DNA from: Alkalicoccus sp.
Lineage (GTDB): Bacteria; Bacillota; Bacilli; Bacillales; Salisediminibacteriaceae
NCBI GenBank assembly: GCA_007692495.1
Contig: REBZ01000125.1
Location: 1-64,000, forward strand
Length of the DNA stretch: 64,000 nt
Reading direction: 5' to 3'
Below, piece after piece: positions 8,291-18,371 of this stretch (the stretch's first letter is position 1; every line of letters begins with the position of its first letter). The notes below the pieces were generated by a model. It worked only from the letters and a program-made list of their open reading frames with translations. It searched no databases and was not told where the DNA came from. Both the position numbers and the translations under genes were made by a program.

Positions 8291-9439
8291 ATGATTTATC
8301 TTGATAACAGTGCGACGACCAGACCTTGGAAAAGTGTGCTGGACACGTATATAAAAGTATCGGAACGTTATTTTGGCAATCCATCGTCTCTACACCCGCT
8401 CGGTGGTGAGGCCGAAAAGCTGCTTGATCAGTCAAGGGCCCAGACGGCCTCTCTTCTCGGGGTGAATAAAAAAGACATCATCTTCACCTCCGGGGCTACG
8501 GAAGCGAACAATCTGGCAGTCAAAGGGGCAGCGGAAGGACGAATGTATCAGGGCAGGCACATTATTACAACTGCAGTGGAACACCCTTCTGTTCTTGAAG
8601 CAGCGGCAAGCCTCGAACGGAGAGGGTGGGAAATTACGAGACTGAACCCGGACAGGAACGGGGAAATCACACCGGACCAGGTGGAAGAAGCACTTCGGGC
8701 CGGCACGATTCTTGTTTCGTGCATGCATGTAAACAATGAAACTGGAAGTATCCAACCGGTGGAAAAGATTGGTGAACTTTTGAAAAAGTATCCTAAAGTT
8801 CTTTTTCATGTCGATTATGTCCAGGGGATTGGAAAAGTGCCGCTTTCGATGACAGAAAGCGGCATCGACCTTTTGACACTATCCGGACATAAATTCCACT
8901 GTGTCAAGGGTACAGGTGTCCTTGCTGTCCGCAGCGGAAAGCTCGAGCCGCTCTTTCACGGAGGAACACAGGAAAGTAAACTCCGGGCGGGTACGGAAAA
9001 TACAGCGGGAGCTGCAGCACTTGCGAAAGCGATGCGCCTGCTGTTGGACGGCAGTGGGAAAGCAGCAGCCCGGATGAGATCCCTTAACCTGATGCTCGAA
9101 GAAAAGCTGAGTGAAATGAAAGGGATCGAAATTAATTCCCCGAAAAACAGGGCACCTCACATCCTTAATTTTTCAGTAGCAGGAATCAAGCCGGAAACGG
9201 CAGTTCAGGCGCTCGCTCAAAAAGAGATTTATATATCAACAACTGCAGCGTGCTCATCAAAGCAGAGTTCCGGAAGCCGGGTGCTTTATGCTATGCCGCT
9301 TCCGAGAGAAAGATCGGAAACAGCACTGAGAATTTCTTTATCTGAAGAAACAACCCGGGAAGATATCGACGCTTTTTTAATGGCGTGGCAGGAAATTTAC
9401 GAAACGACAGCAAGAAAGGGGAAGCAATATGAACTATGA
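8291..9439 (+). CDS. Cysteine desulfurase (NifS/IscS-like, thiI partner)
   Basis: MIYLDNSATTRPWKSVLDTY...LSGHKFHCVKGTGVLAV; PLP Lys motif; overlaps thiI start. Confidence 0.93.
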   Translation: MIYLDNSATTRPWKSVLDTYIKVSERYFGNPSSLHPLGGEAEKLLDQSRAQTASLLGVNKKDIIFTSGATEANNLAVKGAAEGRMYQGRHIITTAVEHPSVLEAAASLERRGWEITRLNPDRNGEITPDQVEEALRAGTILVSCMHVNNETGSIQPVEKIGELLKKYPKVLFHVDYVQGIGKVPLSMTESGIDLLTLSGHKFHCVKGTGVLAVRSGKLEPLFHGGTQESKLRAGTENTAGAAALAKAMRLLLDGSGKAAARMRSLNLMLEEKLSEMKGIEINSPKNRAPHILNFSVAGIKPETAVQALAQKEIYISTTAACSSKQSSGSRVLYAMPLPRERSETALRISLSEETTREDIDAFLMAWQEIYETTARKGKQYEL

Positions 9440-10634
9440 CCTGTTACTGATTCGTTACGCAGAGCTTTCGGTTAAAGGAAAAAACCGAAAAAAATTCGAA
9501 CGCCAGCTGCAGAATAACATTCGGGAGGCGCTCCGGGATTTTCCGGAAACAAAAGTATTCCGGACGTATGGAAGAATGTACGTGGAACTAAAGGGGGCGC
9601 CGCTTCAGGATGTAACCGAAAGACTAAGGGAGATTTTCGGCATTTCTTCTTTCAGTCCGGTAATACGGGAAAAACTTGAAGAAGAAGCGGTGATGGAGGC
9701 TGCCCACCGCGTAACCGAGGACAGCCTTCCGGATGGTGGAAGCTTTAAAGTATCCGTTCGCAGAATTAATAAGGATTTCCCGACCGGTTCCCAGGAAATG
9801 AATCAGAAAGTCGGAGGGTATGTCCTGCGCCGTATGGAAAATCTCCGGGTGGATGTCAAAAAGCCGGATGTTGAAATCAGCATAGAAATACGGGACGAGG
9901 CCGCGTACGTTTCAGGAGAAGTAATCCGGGGGGCAGGAGGGTTTCCTGTCGGAAGCGGAGGCAGGGCACTGCTTCTTCTTTCCGGAGGCATCGACAGCCC
10001 TGCAGCCGGGTGGCTTGCGATGAAGCGCGGGGTTACGATAGAAGCAATTCATTTCCACAGCCCGCCCTACACGAACGAGCGTGCTAAACAAAAAGTGGAA
10101 GAACTAGGGAATATTCTATCACGGTACGGTGGGAACATTAAGCTTCACGTCGTACCATTTACCGAAGCGCAGCTTGCTATCCATAAACAGATCCCGGATA
10201 ACTGTGAGATCACGGTAATGAGAAGGTTTATGCTGCGTATTGCGGAAGAAAAAGCGCGCAGGCGCGGCATTATGGCGCTCGTCAACGGGGAAAGTCTTGG
10301 ACAGGTGGCGAGCCAGACGATGGAAAGTATGTTTACAATCAACGAAGTCACTTCCATGCCGGTTCTCCGTCCGCTCGTTACAATGGACAAGCTGGAAGTA
10401 ATCGATATTGCCCAGAAAATAGGGACGTACGAAACTTCGATTCTTCCTTACGAAGACTGCTGCACGATATTCCTGCCCCCTGATGCCAAAACCCGTCCGA
10501 AACTCGAGAAAATTCAGTATTACGAAAGTTTTCTGGACGTGGATTACTATGTGCAGAGAGCAGTAGAAGGAATTGAAACGATCGAGCTGACAGGTGTCAG
10601 CCGGAAAACAGAAGAAATAAATGAACTGCTTTAA
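9429..10634 (+). CDS. thiI: tRNA 4-thiouridine synthetase
   Basis: MNYDLLLIRYAELSVKGKNRKKFERQL...LLLLSGGIDSPAAGWLAMKRG; PP-loop. Confidence 0.96.
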   Translation: MNYDLLLIRYAELSVKGKNRKKFERQLQNNIREALRDFPETKVFRTYGRMYVELKGAPLQDVTERLREIFGISSFSPVIREKLEEEAVMEAAHRVTEDSLPDGGSFKVSVRRINKDFPTGSQEMNQKVGGYVLRRMENLRVDVKKPDVEISIEIRDEAAYVSGEVIRGAGGFPVGSGGRALLLLSGGIDSPAAGWLAMKRGVTIEAIHFHSPPYTNERAKQKVEELGNILSRYGGNIKLHVVPFTEAQLAIHKQIPDNCEITVMRRFMLRIAEEKARRRGIMALVNGESLGQVASQTMESMFTINEVTSMPVLRPLVTMDKLEVIDIAQKIGTYETSILPYEDCCTIFLPPDAKTRPKLEKIQYYESFLDVDYYVQRAVEGIETIELTGVSRKTEEINELL

Positions 10635-10651
10635 CTTACCGATCTGTATTC

Positions 10652-10680
10652 AAAAGCTGCCCTCGAGGAGGACAGCTTTT
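10652..10680 (+). terminator. Rho-independent terminator after thiI
   Basis: AAAAGCTGcCCTCGAGGaggACAGCTTTT. Confidence 0.7.
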
Positions 10681-10752
10681 GTCAGGCTGTTTATAAAGTA
10701 TTTTTTATACATGCGTATACATTTCCCTGCTTTCGCCTCCGCAGGACGCTTT
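10681..10752 (-). repeat. Family 1 right-end remnant abutting thiI terminator
   Basis: AGGCTGTTTATAAAGTATTTTTTATACATGCGTATACATTTCCCTGCTTTCGCCT. Confidence 0.75.
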
Positions 10753-10895
10753 CTTACCCGTAGTCAATACTTTTGGTGGTTCTTTTTGAAGAAATAAGCA
10801 GAGGAGGCGGATCGGGGCGTGCTTCTCCTCCTTTTACTTGCGTCCGCTCTTTTCTCCAAGCATAATAAAAACATGGATCGAAAGGAGAGGATGAG

Positions 10896-12482
10896 ATGGG
10901 AACACTTTGGTTTGGAGGCACTGTGCGCCCCCTGACCGACAGCAGTACATTAGTATCCGCTGTGTTTACCGAGAATGGAATTATTGAGGACACAGGAACA
11001 GAGGAGGATCTGCGCTTCCGCTGGAAGGAGAAGATTACAGAAGAAATAAATCTTCAGGGAGGTACGATGTATCCCGGCTTTACAGATAGTCATTTACATA
11101 TTATCGGCCATGGTGAAAAACTGTTGAAGCTGGATGTATCGACAGTAAAAAGTATCGGGGAGCTGAAAAGGATACTTTCAGAAAAAGCCGAAAATACACC
11201 GAAAGGCGGGTGGGTGCTTGCAGAAGGATTCAACGAAAACCTGTATGAACACTGCACTGTCCCCGACCGCAGCATTCTGGATGATATTACTGTGGACCAT
11301 CCTGTTATGCTTACCCGTGTCTGCCGGCATGCGATGGTGACTAATTCCACCGGTTTAAAGCTTGCAGGGATTACAGAGAAAACGGTGGAACCGGAAGGAG
11401 GCATCATCGTTAAGGATAAAGACGGACGCCCGACTGGCTATCTCCACGACCAGGCACAGGAACTGCTGAAACCTGTGCTTCCTCCTGTAGACCGTTCCTA
11501 TGTGAAACGGGCGCTGGAAGTTGCCCTTATGGACCTTCATCAAAATGGCTTCACAGGGGGGCATACAGAAGATCTTTTTTATTACAACGCTCCGTCAGAA
11601 ACGCTTAATGTTTTTTACGAAGTAATTAATCCGCAGAACAAGTTCCGGGCAAATCTGCTTGTACACCATGAGGCGGCGGAGGAAGTTTTCAGTAATGCTG
11701 AAGAACATCCTTACGTCACATTAGGATCCGTGAAGATTTTTGCAGACGGAGCACTGGGTGGGAGGACGGCTTTTCTGCAGGAGCCGTACAGTGACGATCC
11801 TTCAACGAGAGGAGTGGCTATTCATTCCCGGGAGGAACTGGAAAGACTCACCGCAGAAGCAAGAAAATCCGGTATGCCTGTAGCTGTTCATGTGATCGGC
11901 GATGCTGCACTTGAATATGCAGTCGGAGCCTTGGAAAAATATCCAGTTCCTGAAGGGAAAAGAGACCGGCTGATTCATCTGCAGGTAACGGACCGCGGGC
12001 TTCGGAACCGTCTTCGGAAACTTCCGGTAGTACTCGATATTCAGCCCCGCTTTACAGTATCCGACTTTCCATGGGTGGAAGAACGTCTTGGGCCTGAGCG
12101 CCTGAAAGATTCTTTTGCGTGGAAAACTTTTTTGAAAGAAGGCCTGATATGTGCGGGTGGATCCGATGCACCGATAGAACCGGTTAATCCGCTTCTTGGT
12201 ATCCATGCGGCAGTAACGAGAAGAAAACCGGAAGAAAGCCACGAAGGCTATATGCCGGATGAAAAGCTCTCAGTATACGAAGCGCTGCAGTTGTTCACAT
12301 CCGGGGGAGCAAAAGCTGTCTCGGAAGAAAACATGAGCGGGCTGATCCAGAGAGGATACCGGGCCGACTTCACAGTGTTAAATACAGATTTGTTCAAAAG
12401 CGAACCTGATGAATGGCTCGACAGCTCGGTTTTGATGACCGTCGTGGATGATTTGATCGTTTTTGACCGCCGCAGCCGATAA
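10896..12482 (+). CDS. Amidohydrolase family protein (YtcJ-like)
   Basis: GGTMYPGFTDSHLHIIGHGEKLLKLDVS...AVHVIGDAALEYA...CAGGSDAPIEPVNPLLGI. Confidence 0.88.
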   Translation: MGTLWFGGTVRPLTDSSTLVSAVFTENGIIEDTGTEEDLRFRWKEKITEEINLQGGTMYPGFTDSHLHIIGHGEKLLKLDVSTVKSIGELKRILSEKAENTPKGGWVLAEGFNENLYEHCTVPDRSILDDITVDHPVMLTRVCRHAMVTNSTGLKLAGITEKTVEPEGGIIVKDKDGRPTGYLHDQAQELLKPVLPPVDRSYVKRALEVALMDLHQNGFTGGHTEDLFYYNAPSETLNVFYEVINPQNKFRANLLVHHEAAEEVFSNAEEHPYVTLGSVKIFADGALGGRTAFLQEPYSDDPSTRGVAIHSREELERLTAEARKSGMPVAVHVIGDAALEYAVGALEKYPVPEGKRDRLIHLQVTDRGLRNRLRKLPVVLDIQPRFTVSDFPWVEERLGPERLKDSFAWKTFLKEGLICAGGSDAPIEPVNPLLGIHAAVTRRKPEESHEGYMPDEKLSVYEALQLFTSGGAKAVSEENMSGLIQRGYRADFTVLNTDLFKSEPDEWLDSSVLMTVVDDLIVFDRRSR

Positions 12483-12525
12483 GAAAGGACGCCGGTTCAT
12501 AACGGCGCCCTGTCGGCAGATACTT

Positions 12526-13332
12526 CTATTCAAGAAAGCTGCGTTTCAGTTTGTTGGCAAACAGGTTATCTTTCATCTTCAATGTTTTAACAACCCGGTC
12601 GGAAACTTTCACATTGATATGGCGGCTGTGGCGTATTCCCATCGCTTCATTGTCAATACCGATGATCGGATGATCGTTCCCGTCCTGTACGACTTTCAGC
12701 GTCAGCTCCCGGCCTTTGCTGAGTACAAGGGGGGAACCGAGCGTACGGTACTGGTTGTTGTTCACAGAAGCCATTTCCGTCAGCTGCATAGCTGGGAGCT
12801 TTGGATCAACGACCGCGCCGCCGAGAGATTTATTATAAGCCGTGCTGCCTGTTGGGGTGGATACAAGCAGTCCGTCTCCACGGAATGTTTCGAAATGAAG
12901 ATTATCCAGATAAACATCGACGACAAACGTTTTAATAATGTTGGAACGTATAGTTACTTCATTAATGCAGTGGAAACTTTTCAGACCGTCAATCGTAACT
13001 TCAAGAGTGGGATAGCGGAGCACCTCGACCATATCCATATCTGACTGCATCGCAAGTTCCAGACGCGTAAGATCGCTGGTTGTGAAGTCTGTATAAAAGC
13101 CGAAATCTCCATCGTTTACACCGATATAAAGAGCATCTTCACGGAAACGTGTTTTCTGCAGAGCCTGCAGAAAAGTCCCGTCGCCTCCAAAGCTGGCAAT
13201 AATATTTGCGTCTTTTGGATCTTCGACAAGGTTAAAATCATATTTCCGGCCAATCTCACGGGCTTTTTGCACTTTTTCTTCCAGTTCGTCTGTTTTTTTG
13301 TAAAATAAATAAACATTTTTTCGGTCAGACAT
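12526..13332 (-). CDS. nadK: NAD kinase
   Basis: ANIIASFGGDGTFLQAL, TFRGDGLLVSTPTGSTAYNKSLGGAVVDP; start taken at MSDRKNVYLFY. Confidence 0.93.
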   Translation of the reverse strand: MSDRKNVYLFYKKTDELEEKVQKAREIGRKYDFNLVEDPKDANIIASFGGDGTFLQALQKTRFREDALYIGVNDGDFGFYTDFTTSDLTRLELAMQSDMDMVEVLRYPTLEVTIDGLKSFHCINEVTIRSNIIKTFVVDVYLDNLHFETFRGDGLLVSTPTGSTAYNKSLGGAVVDPKLPAMQLTEMASVNNNQYRTLGSPLVLSKGRELTLKVVQDGNDHPIIGIDNEAMGIRHSRHINVKVSDRVVKTLKMKDNLFANKLKRSFLE

Positions 13333-13448
13333 AGCGGCGTGACTCCCTTTCTGTCTCAGATTTCTTTTGGTTGAACACTCTTCTATCATATCAAATCAGG
13401 ACAGTATCCGCAGTAATATTAGCACGTACTTAAAGGAGGAAATAATTT

Positions 13449-14435
13449 ATGAACGGAAAGCGATGGATTGCTCTCGGGGCCGTGGCGCTCATAATTCTTG
13501 CGGCAGGAGCCTTCCGCTTCGGTACCGCACTATTCCAGACAGACACAGAGGAGTTTTTGGCTGGTGCCGGAGGAGAGGAAATGTCCGAACGTGTAACTGA
13601 GCAGGGAACAGACACAGGTAAAATTGCCGTAATTCACCTTGATGGTGTTATCCAGGCAGGAGGAGGCGGAGTCCTCGGCGGAGGATATGATCATCAGCTG
13701 CTGCTCGATCAATTTGATCACGCTGCCGCCGATCCGGAAGTGGAAGGAATTGTTTTCCGCGTGAATACGCCTGGTGGAGGTGTCGTAGAGAGCGATGAAA
13801 TTCACGATAAGGTGCAGGAAGTACAGGAAGAATACGGCAAAGATGTATATGTTTCAATGGGCAGTCAGGCAGCGAGCGGCGGTTACTTCGTTTCGGCACC
13901 GGCAGAAAGAATTTACGCCAACGGCCAGACGATTACCGGCTCACTCGGTGTTATCATGCAGTCGTTCAATGTGTCCGAGCTGGCTGATAACCTTGGAATA
14001 AGTGATCAGACAATCAAAAGCGGGGAATTTAAGGATATTATGTCCGCTACCCGTGAGATGACAGACGACGATGAAGAAATTCTTCAGTCGATCGTTGATG
14101 ATGCCTACTCCCGGTTCGTTGATGTGATTGAAAACGGCCGTGACCTGAGCCGGGACGAAGTGGAGAATCTGGCGGACGGCCGGATTTTCACAGGAAACCA
14201 GGCAGCAGAAAATGGGCTGGTTGACGACGTGGGCAATCTGGACGATACGATCGGGGCAATGAAAGAAGACCTCGACCGGGATCCGGATGTTGTCGAATAC
14301 GAGCGTGGGTTCAATATGGGGCAGTTTTTCGGCATGACGGCGGACACACTGCTTGAACACCGCCGTGTGGATGAATTGGCCGCCTGGCTGGAGCTCAACC
14401 AGGGACCGCAGCTTATGTACCTTTACACGGATTGA
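13449..14435 (+). CDS. sppA: Signal peptide peptidase SppA
   Basis: GIVFRVNTPGGGVVESDEIHDKV...VYVSMGSQAASGGYFVSAPAERIYANGQTITGSLGVIMQ. Confidence 0.95.
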   Translation: MNGKRWIALGAVALIILAAGAFRFGTALFQTDTEEFLAGAGGEEMSERVTEQGTDTGKIAVIHLDGVIQAGGGGVLGGGYDHQLLLDQFDHAAADPEVEGIVFRVNTPGGGVVESDEIHDKVQEVQEEYGKDVYVSMGSQAASGGYFVSAPAERIYANGQTITGSLGVIMQSFNVSELADNLGISDQTIKSGEFKDIMSATREMTDDDEEILQSIVDDAYSRFVDVIENGRDLSRDEVENLADGRIFTGNQAAENGLVDDVGNLDDTIGAMKEDLDRDPDVVEYERGFNMGQFFGMTADTLLEHRRVDELAAWLELNQGPQLMYLYTD

Positions 14436-14446
14436 GGTGAAGCAGA

Positions 14447-15004
14447 ATGACAGAAGAAACAGTTACAGAAGAAAAAGTTAATGTACAGAACGAGCCGCAG
14501 ACAGCGGTGAAAGAATATGTACGTGCCGGCTTTTGGATGAGACTCTGGGCCTACACCGTGGATATTCTTGTGACAGGGTCGCTCAGCGCAGCACTTGTCG
14601 GACTTTATTTTATGCTGACAGGGGGGGGCGATCTGAATCTCCTGACCTTTACAGCAAGCGGTCTGTTGAGCGCTTTGATAACATTCGGCTATTTTATTTT
14701 ACTGACAAAGTTTTTTGGACAGACTCTCGGAAAAATGCTTTTCGGCATTCGGGTTATCTCGAGGGAAAAAGAAGAGCTGACGTGGCTTGATGTCATTTTC
14801 AGAGAGTTTGTAGGACGCTTTCTTCATCGTTTCCTCGTTGTAACGAATATTCTTTATCTTGTCGTTGCGTTTCACCCGGAAAAACGTGGGATACACGATT
14901 TTCTTGGGAATTCGATAGCCGTTCTTGAAAAAAGGGAAACTGTTCTGATAGGGCCTAAACCGGAAGAACGCGTCCGGACAGAAGAAGACCCGGCTGTGCA
15001 GTAA
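14447..15004 (+). CDS. RDD family membrane protein (YteJ-like)
   Basis: AGFWMRLWAYTVDILVTGSLSAALVGLYF...GQTLGKMLFGIRVIS. Confidence 0.88.
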   Translation: MTEETVTEEKVNVQNEPQTAVKEYVRAGFWMRLWAYTVDILVTGSLSAALVGLYFMLTGGGDLNLLTFTASGLLSALITFGYFILLTKFFGQTLGKMLFGIRVISREKEELTWLDVIFREFVGRFLHRFLVVTNILYLVVAFHPEKRGIHDFLGNSIAVLEKRETVLIGPKPEERVRTEEDPAVQ

Positions 15005-15056
15005 AGCAGCAAAGTATGTTATGGTAAACAGAGATTTTTTAAAGGAGGCAGATAAG

Positions 15057-15554
15057 ATGAGCCAGGTAACATTTAAACAGAATCCAGTAACATTATCTGG
15101 AGAAACACAAGCAGCAGGGGACAAAGCACCATCCTTTAAAGTACTCGCTACGGATCTTTCCGAGGTGACGCTGGAAGAAGCCAAAGGTAAAAAGCTGCTG
15201 ATCAGTGTAGTACCTTCCATAGATACGGGCACTTGTGATAAACAGACGCGCCGCTTCAATGAGGAAGCAGCAGGTGTTGAAGGCGCGGAAGTGTGGACCA
15301 TCAGTGCAGACCTTCCGTTCGCACAGCGCCGCTGGTGTGCTGCTGCCGGTCTGGAGGACGCAAAAGTTTTCTCCGATCATCGAAACCTGGACTTTGGCGA
15401 AAAATTCGGGGTCGTTATTGATGAGCTGCGACTTCTTTCCCGCTCTGTATTCGTTATTAACGAGTCCGGAGAAATTACGTATTCCGAGGTCGTACCTGAA
15501 GTATCAGAGCACCCGGACTATGATAAAGCGGTAGAAGCATTAAAACAGGCGTAA
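15057..15554 (+). CDS. tpx: Thiol peroxidase
   Basis: MSQVTFKQNPVTLSGETQAAGDKAPSFKV...SVVPSIDTGTCDKQTRRFNEEA. Confidence 0.96.
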   Translation: MSQVTFKQNPVTLSGETQAAGDKAPSFKVLATDLSEVTLEEAKGKKLLISVVPSIDTGTCDKQTRRFNEEAAGVEGAEVWTISADLPFAQRRWCAAAGLEDAKVFSDHRNLDFGEKFGVVIDELRLLSRSVFVINESGEITYSEVVPEVSEHPDYDKAVEALKQA

Positions 15555-15587
15555 TGGCTGCACTTTAATAATAGAAAAACTTATATA

Positions 15588-15620
15588 AAGAAGCCGGCGG
15601 TTATTACTGCCGGCTTCTTT
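15588..15620 (+). terminator. Rho-independent terminator of tpx
   Basis: AAAGAAGCCGGC-n-GCCGGCTTCTTT. Confidence 0.85.
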
Positions 15621-15755
15621 GAGGCTGTTGATAAAGTATTTTTACGTGTATAGATATACGCGACCCTGCTCACGCCTTGGCCTTTATCGCCCAGGAGCGT
15701 CCCTGCGGGTTCAGCTTATTGTCCAGGTCTGCTGTCATAAAGTATTCCAGCCTTT
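15621..15755 (-). repeat. Family 1 truncated copy abutting tpx terminator
   Basis: AGGCTGTTGATAAAGTATTTTTACGTGTATAGATATACGCGACCCTGCTCACGCCTTGG...GGAGCGTCCCTGCGG. Confidence 0.75.
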
Positions 15756-15820
15756 CAGATGGAAGAAAAACGTGTTATCCTTTATCGTTGGAATAGACAG
15801 CAGAGAAATGAGGGATAGAG

Positions 15821-16807
15821 ATGGAAGAGTCGACAAATACAGAAAAGTATCACCACGTGCTGGATCAGGGAGCGGAACTTCTCCAAAAAGAAGAAGACAG
15901 CCTGTACCTGGAAGCTCTCGGCAGTATGGGGGAAATATTATTTCAGCAGGAAATTCCGGAAAATTTCAGCAGTGATTCAAAGAAAAAACTGGCGGAAATT
16001 ATGGAACAGCTTCCTTCTGAGGTTCACCGGGAAGAAATCCGACGTGCTTTGCAGCTCGCAGTGCTCAAAGGCATGAAGGAAGCCACACAGCCCCACCACG
16101 CCCTGACCCCGGATGCGGTGGCTCTGTTCATCGGATATTTACTGGATAAAATACTGACAAAAGAAACAGAAGATCCGCTCGTAATTTTTGACCCTGCCGC
16201 AGGAGCAGGAAATCTTATGACAGCTGCTTTGAATCAGCTTTCCAAAAACGCTCATTTTATCGGGGCGGAACCGGACGAAACGCTGCTTAAACTCGCTTAC
16301 GTCAATGCCAATCTGCAGGAACATTCAGTGGATCTGTTTCATCAGGACAGTGTCGCGTCCCCTGCAGTTGATAATCTGCATGCTGTGGTTTCTGATCTTC
16401 CGGCGGGCTATTATCCGGACGATAAAACAGCGGCAGATTTTAGGACAGCGGCAGATTCCGGACATACGTACGTCCACCATCTGCTCATTGAAAAAAGTCT
16501 GCAGCACGTACGGGAAGGCGGTTTTTTAATTTTCCTTATACCAAACGGAATGTTTCAGTCGGAACAGGCAGACAAACTGCAGGAAATGCTGAAGCAGAAA
16601 GCGGATATTTATTCGGTCCTGCAGCTGCCGCAGACAATGTTTAAGTCCAGGGAAGCGGGGAAAAGTATTCTCATACTGCGCCGCAAAAAACAGGGAATCG
16701 TTCCACCGAAGCAGGCACTGCTAGCAGAACTCCCTTCGTTTACGAGAGAAGCGGCGCTCGCCGATATGATGCAGCGAATTTCCTCGTGGTTTGATGAACA
16801 TTTATAG
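15821..16807 (+). CDS. Class I SAM-dependent DNA methyltransferase-like protein (YtxK)
   Basis: PHHALTPDAVALFIGYLLDKIL...IFDPAAGAGNLMTAALNQL; located tpx-ytxK-ackA as in B. subtilis. Confidence 0.9.
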   Translation: MEESTNTEKYHHVLDQGAELLQKEEDSLYLEALGSMGEILFQQEIPENFSSDSKKKLAEIMEQLPSEVHREEIRRALQLAVLKGMKEATQPHHALTPDAVALFIGYLLDKILTKETEDPLVIFDPAAGAGNLMTAALNQLSKNAHFIGAEPDETLLKLAYVNANLQEHSVDLFHQDSVASPAVDNLHAVVSDLPAGYYPDDKTAADFRTAADSGHTYVHHLLIEKSLQHVREGGFLIFLIPNGMFQSEQADKLQEMLKQKADIYSVLQLPQTMFKSREAGKSILILRRKKQGIVPPKQALLAELPSFTREAALADMMQRISSWFDEHL

Positions 16808-16872
16808 GAACTAAAATATTCCATCTGTTTCAAAGATTGACGTTGAATACGATTACAACATCCTTATAATTC

Positions 16873-16886
16873 TGAAAACGCTGCTA
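16873..16886 (+). promoter_or_regulatory. cre-like (CcpA) site upstream of ackA
   Basis: TGAAAACGCTGCTA versus consensus TGWAARCGYTWNCW (two mismatches). Confidence 0.35.
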
Positions 16887-17001
16887 TGCAAGGAAATTTT
16901 ATGTTTTCTGTGTTATAGTTTAATTTATAAAAATGATAATACAGATGTTGTGTACAGATGATTCATCTCAGTGCGCACAATATAAAGGAGCGGTGAACAA
17001 A

Positions 17002-18192
17002 ATGGCTAAAATAATGGCGATTAATGCCGGCAGTTCTTCACTGAAGTTTCAGCTGCTGGAAATGCCTGAAGAAAAAATCGTAACAAAGGGCCTTGTTGAA
17101 CGGATTGGAATGGACGATGCCGTTTTTGCGATTGAAGTAAATGGAGCAAAGAAAAAAGAGACTCTGGAAATCACGGACCATGCTCAGGCGGTAAAGATTC
17201 TTCTGGACAAACTGACCCGCTATCACATCATCGAGTCACTGAATGAAATAGAAGGAATCGGTCACCGGGTAGTTCATGGCGGGGAGAAATTTAACGATTC
17301 TGTATTAATTACAGACGAAGTAATTGACGGTATCGAAGAAGTTTCGGAGCTTGCTCCGCTTCATAATCCGGCTAATCTGACCGGAATCCGTGCTTTTAAG
17401 GAAGTACTGCCGGATGTTCCAGCCGTAGCAGTATTTGATACGGCATTTCACCAGACAATGCCGGAGGAGTCCTATTTGTACAGTCTTCCGTATGAGTATT
17501 ACGAAAAGTACGGTATCCGGAAGTACGGGTTCCACGGAACATCCCATAAGTATGTGTCTGAACGGGCGGCGGAGCTGTTGAACCGCCCTGTGGAAAATCT
17601 TCGTCTTATTTCATGCCACCTCGGTAACGGTGCTTCTATCGCGGCAATTGAAGGCGGAAAATCGATTGATACTTCCATGGGCTTTACACCGCTCGCCGGG
17701 GTGACGATGGGGACCCGTTCCGGAAATATCGATCCGGCCCTTATCCCATATATTATGGAGAAGGCGGACCTTACAGCAGAAGAAGTAATGGATGTGCTGA
17801 ACAAGCGGAGCGGTATGCTGGCTCTCTCCGGATTTTCCAGTGATCTCCGTGACATCGAAGAACAGGCGTCAGAAGGCAACGAACGTGCCCGTCTTGCACT
17901 GGAAGTATTCACCTCCCGCATTCATAAATATATCGGTTCCTATGCTGCCCGTATGCACGGACTGGATGCTGTCGTATTCACGGCAGGTATTGGGGAAAAC
18001 AGCGACGTGATACGTGCTCAGGTACTGAAAGGTCTTGAATTTATGGGGATCTACTGGGACCCTGCGCTTAATAAAATTCGCGGTCAGGAAGCGTTTATTA
18101 ACTATCCGCACTCCCCGGTGAAAGTAATCGTCATACCTACGAATGAAGAAGTAGTAATTGCTCGGGACACGATGCGCCTTGGCAGCCACTGA
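17002..18192 (+). CDS. ackA: Acetate kinase
   Basis: [36 protein letters not shown]...; start at RBS-proximal ATG. Confidence 0.97.
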   Translation: MAKIMAINAGSSSLKFQLLEMPEEKIVTKGLVERIGMDDAVFAIEVNGAKKKETLEITDHAQAVKILLDKLTRYHIIESLNEIEGIGHRVVHGGEKFNDSVLITDEVIDGIEEVSELAPLHNPANLTGIRAFKEVLPDVPAVAVFDTAFHQTMPEESYLYSLPYEYYEKYGIRKYGFHGTSHKYVSERAAELLNRPVENLRLISCHLGNGASIAAIEGGKSIDTSMGFTPLAGVTMGTRSGNIDPALIPYIMEKADLTAEEVMDVLNKRSGMLALSGFSSDLRDIEEQASEGNERARLALEVFTSRIHKYIGSYAARMHGLDAVVFTAGIGENSDVIRAQVLKGLEFMGIYWDPALNKIRGQEAFINYPHSPVKVIVIPTNEEVVIARDTMRLGSH

Positions 18193-18199
18193 TAAAAAA

Positions 18200-18340
18200 T
18201 TATGAGCTGAAAAAGTATTTTTACGTATATGTACAGTTTGTTATTGATGACTGGAGAGAAACTCGATTCCCGCTGGATAACGAAGCTTATATAACAGCCG
18301 GAATAAATGTTTTGGAACGCTCACTTAATCAGCATCCTGA
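18200..18340 (-). repeat. Family 1 internally deleted copy (left arm and right end)
   Basis: AAAAAGTATTTTTACGTATATG right end and GAAGCTTATATAACAGCCGGAATAAATGTTTTGGAACGCTCACTTAATCAGCA left arm. Confidence 0.7.
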
Positions 18341-18371
18341 AAAAAGGCCTCCTCGAAATGAGGAGGCCTTT
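18341..18371. terminator. Terminator hairpin, copy 1 of a duplicated terminator
   Basis: AAAGGCCTCCTC-gaaat-GAGGAGGCCTTT; same sequence recurs at 18728. Confidence 0.85.
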
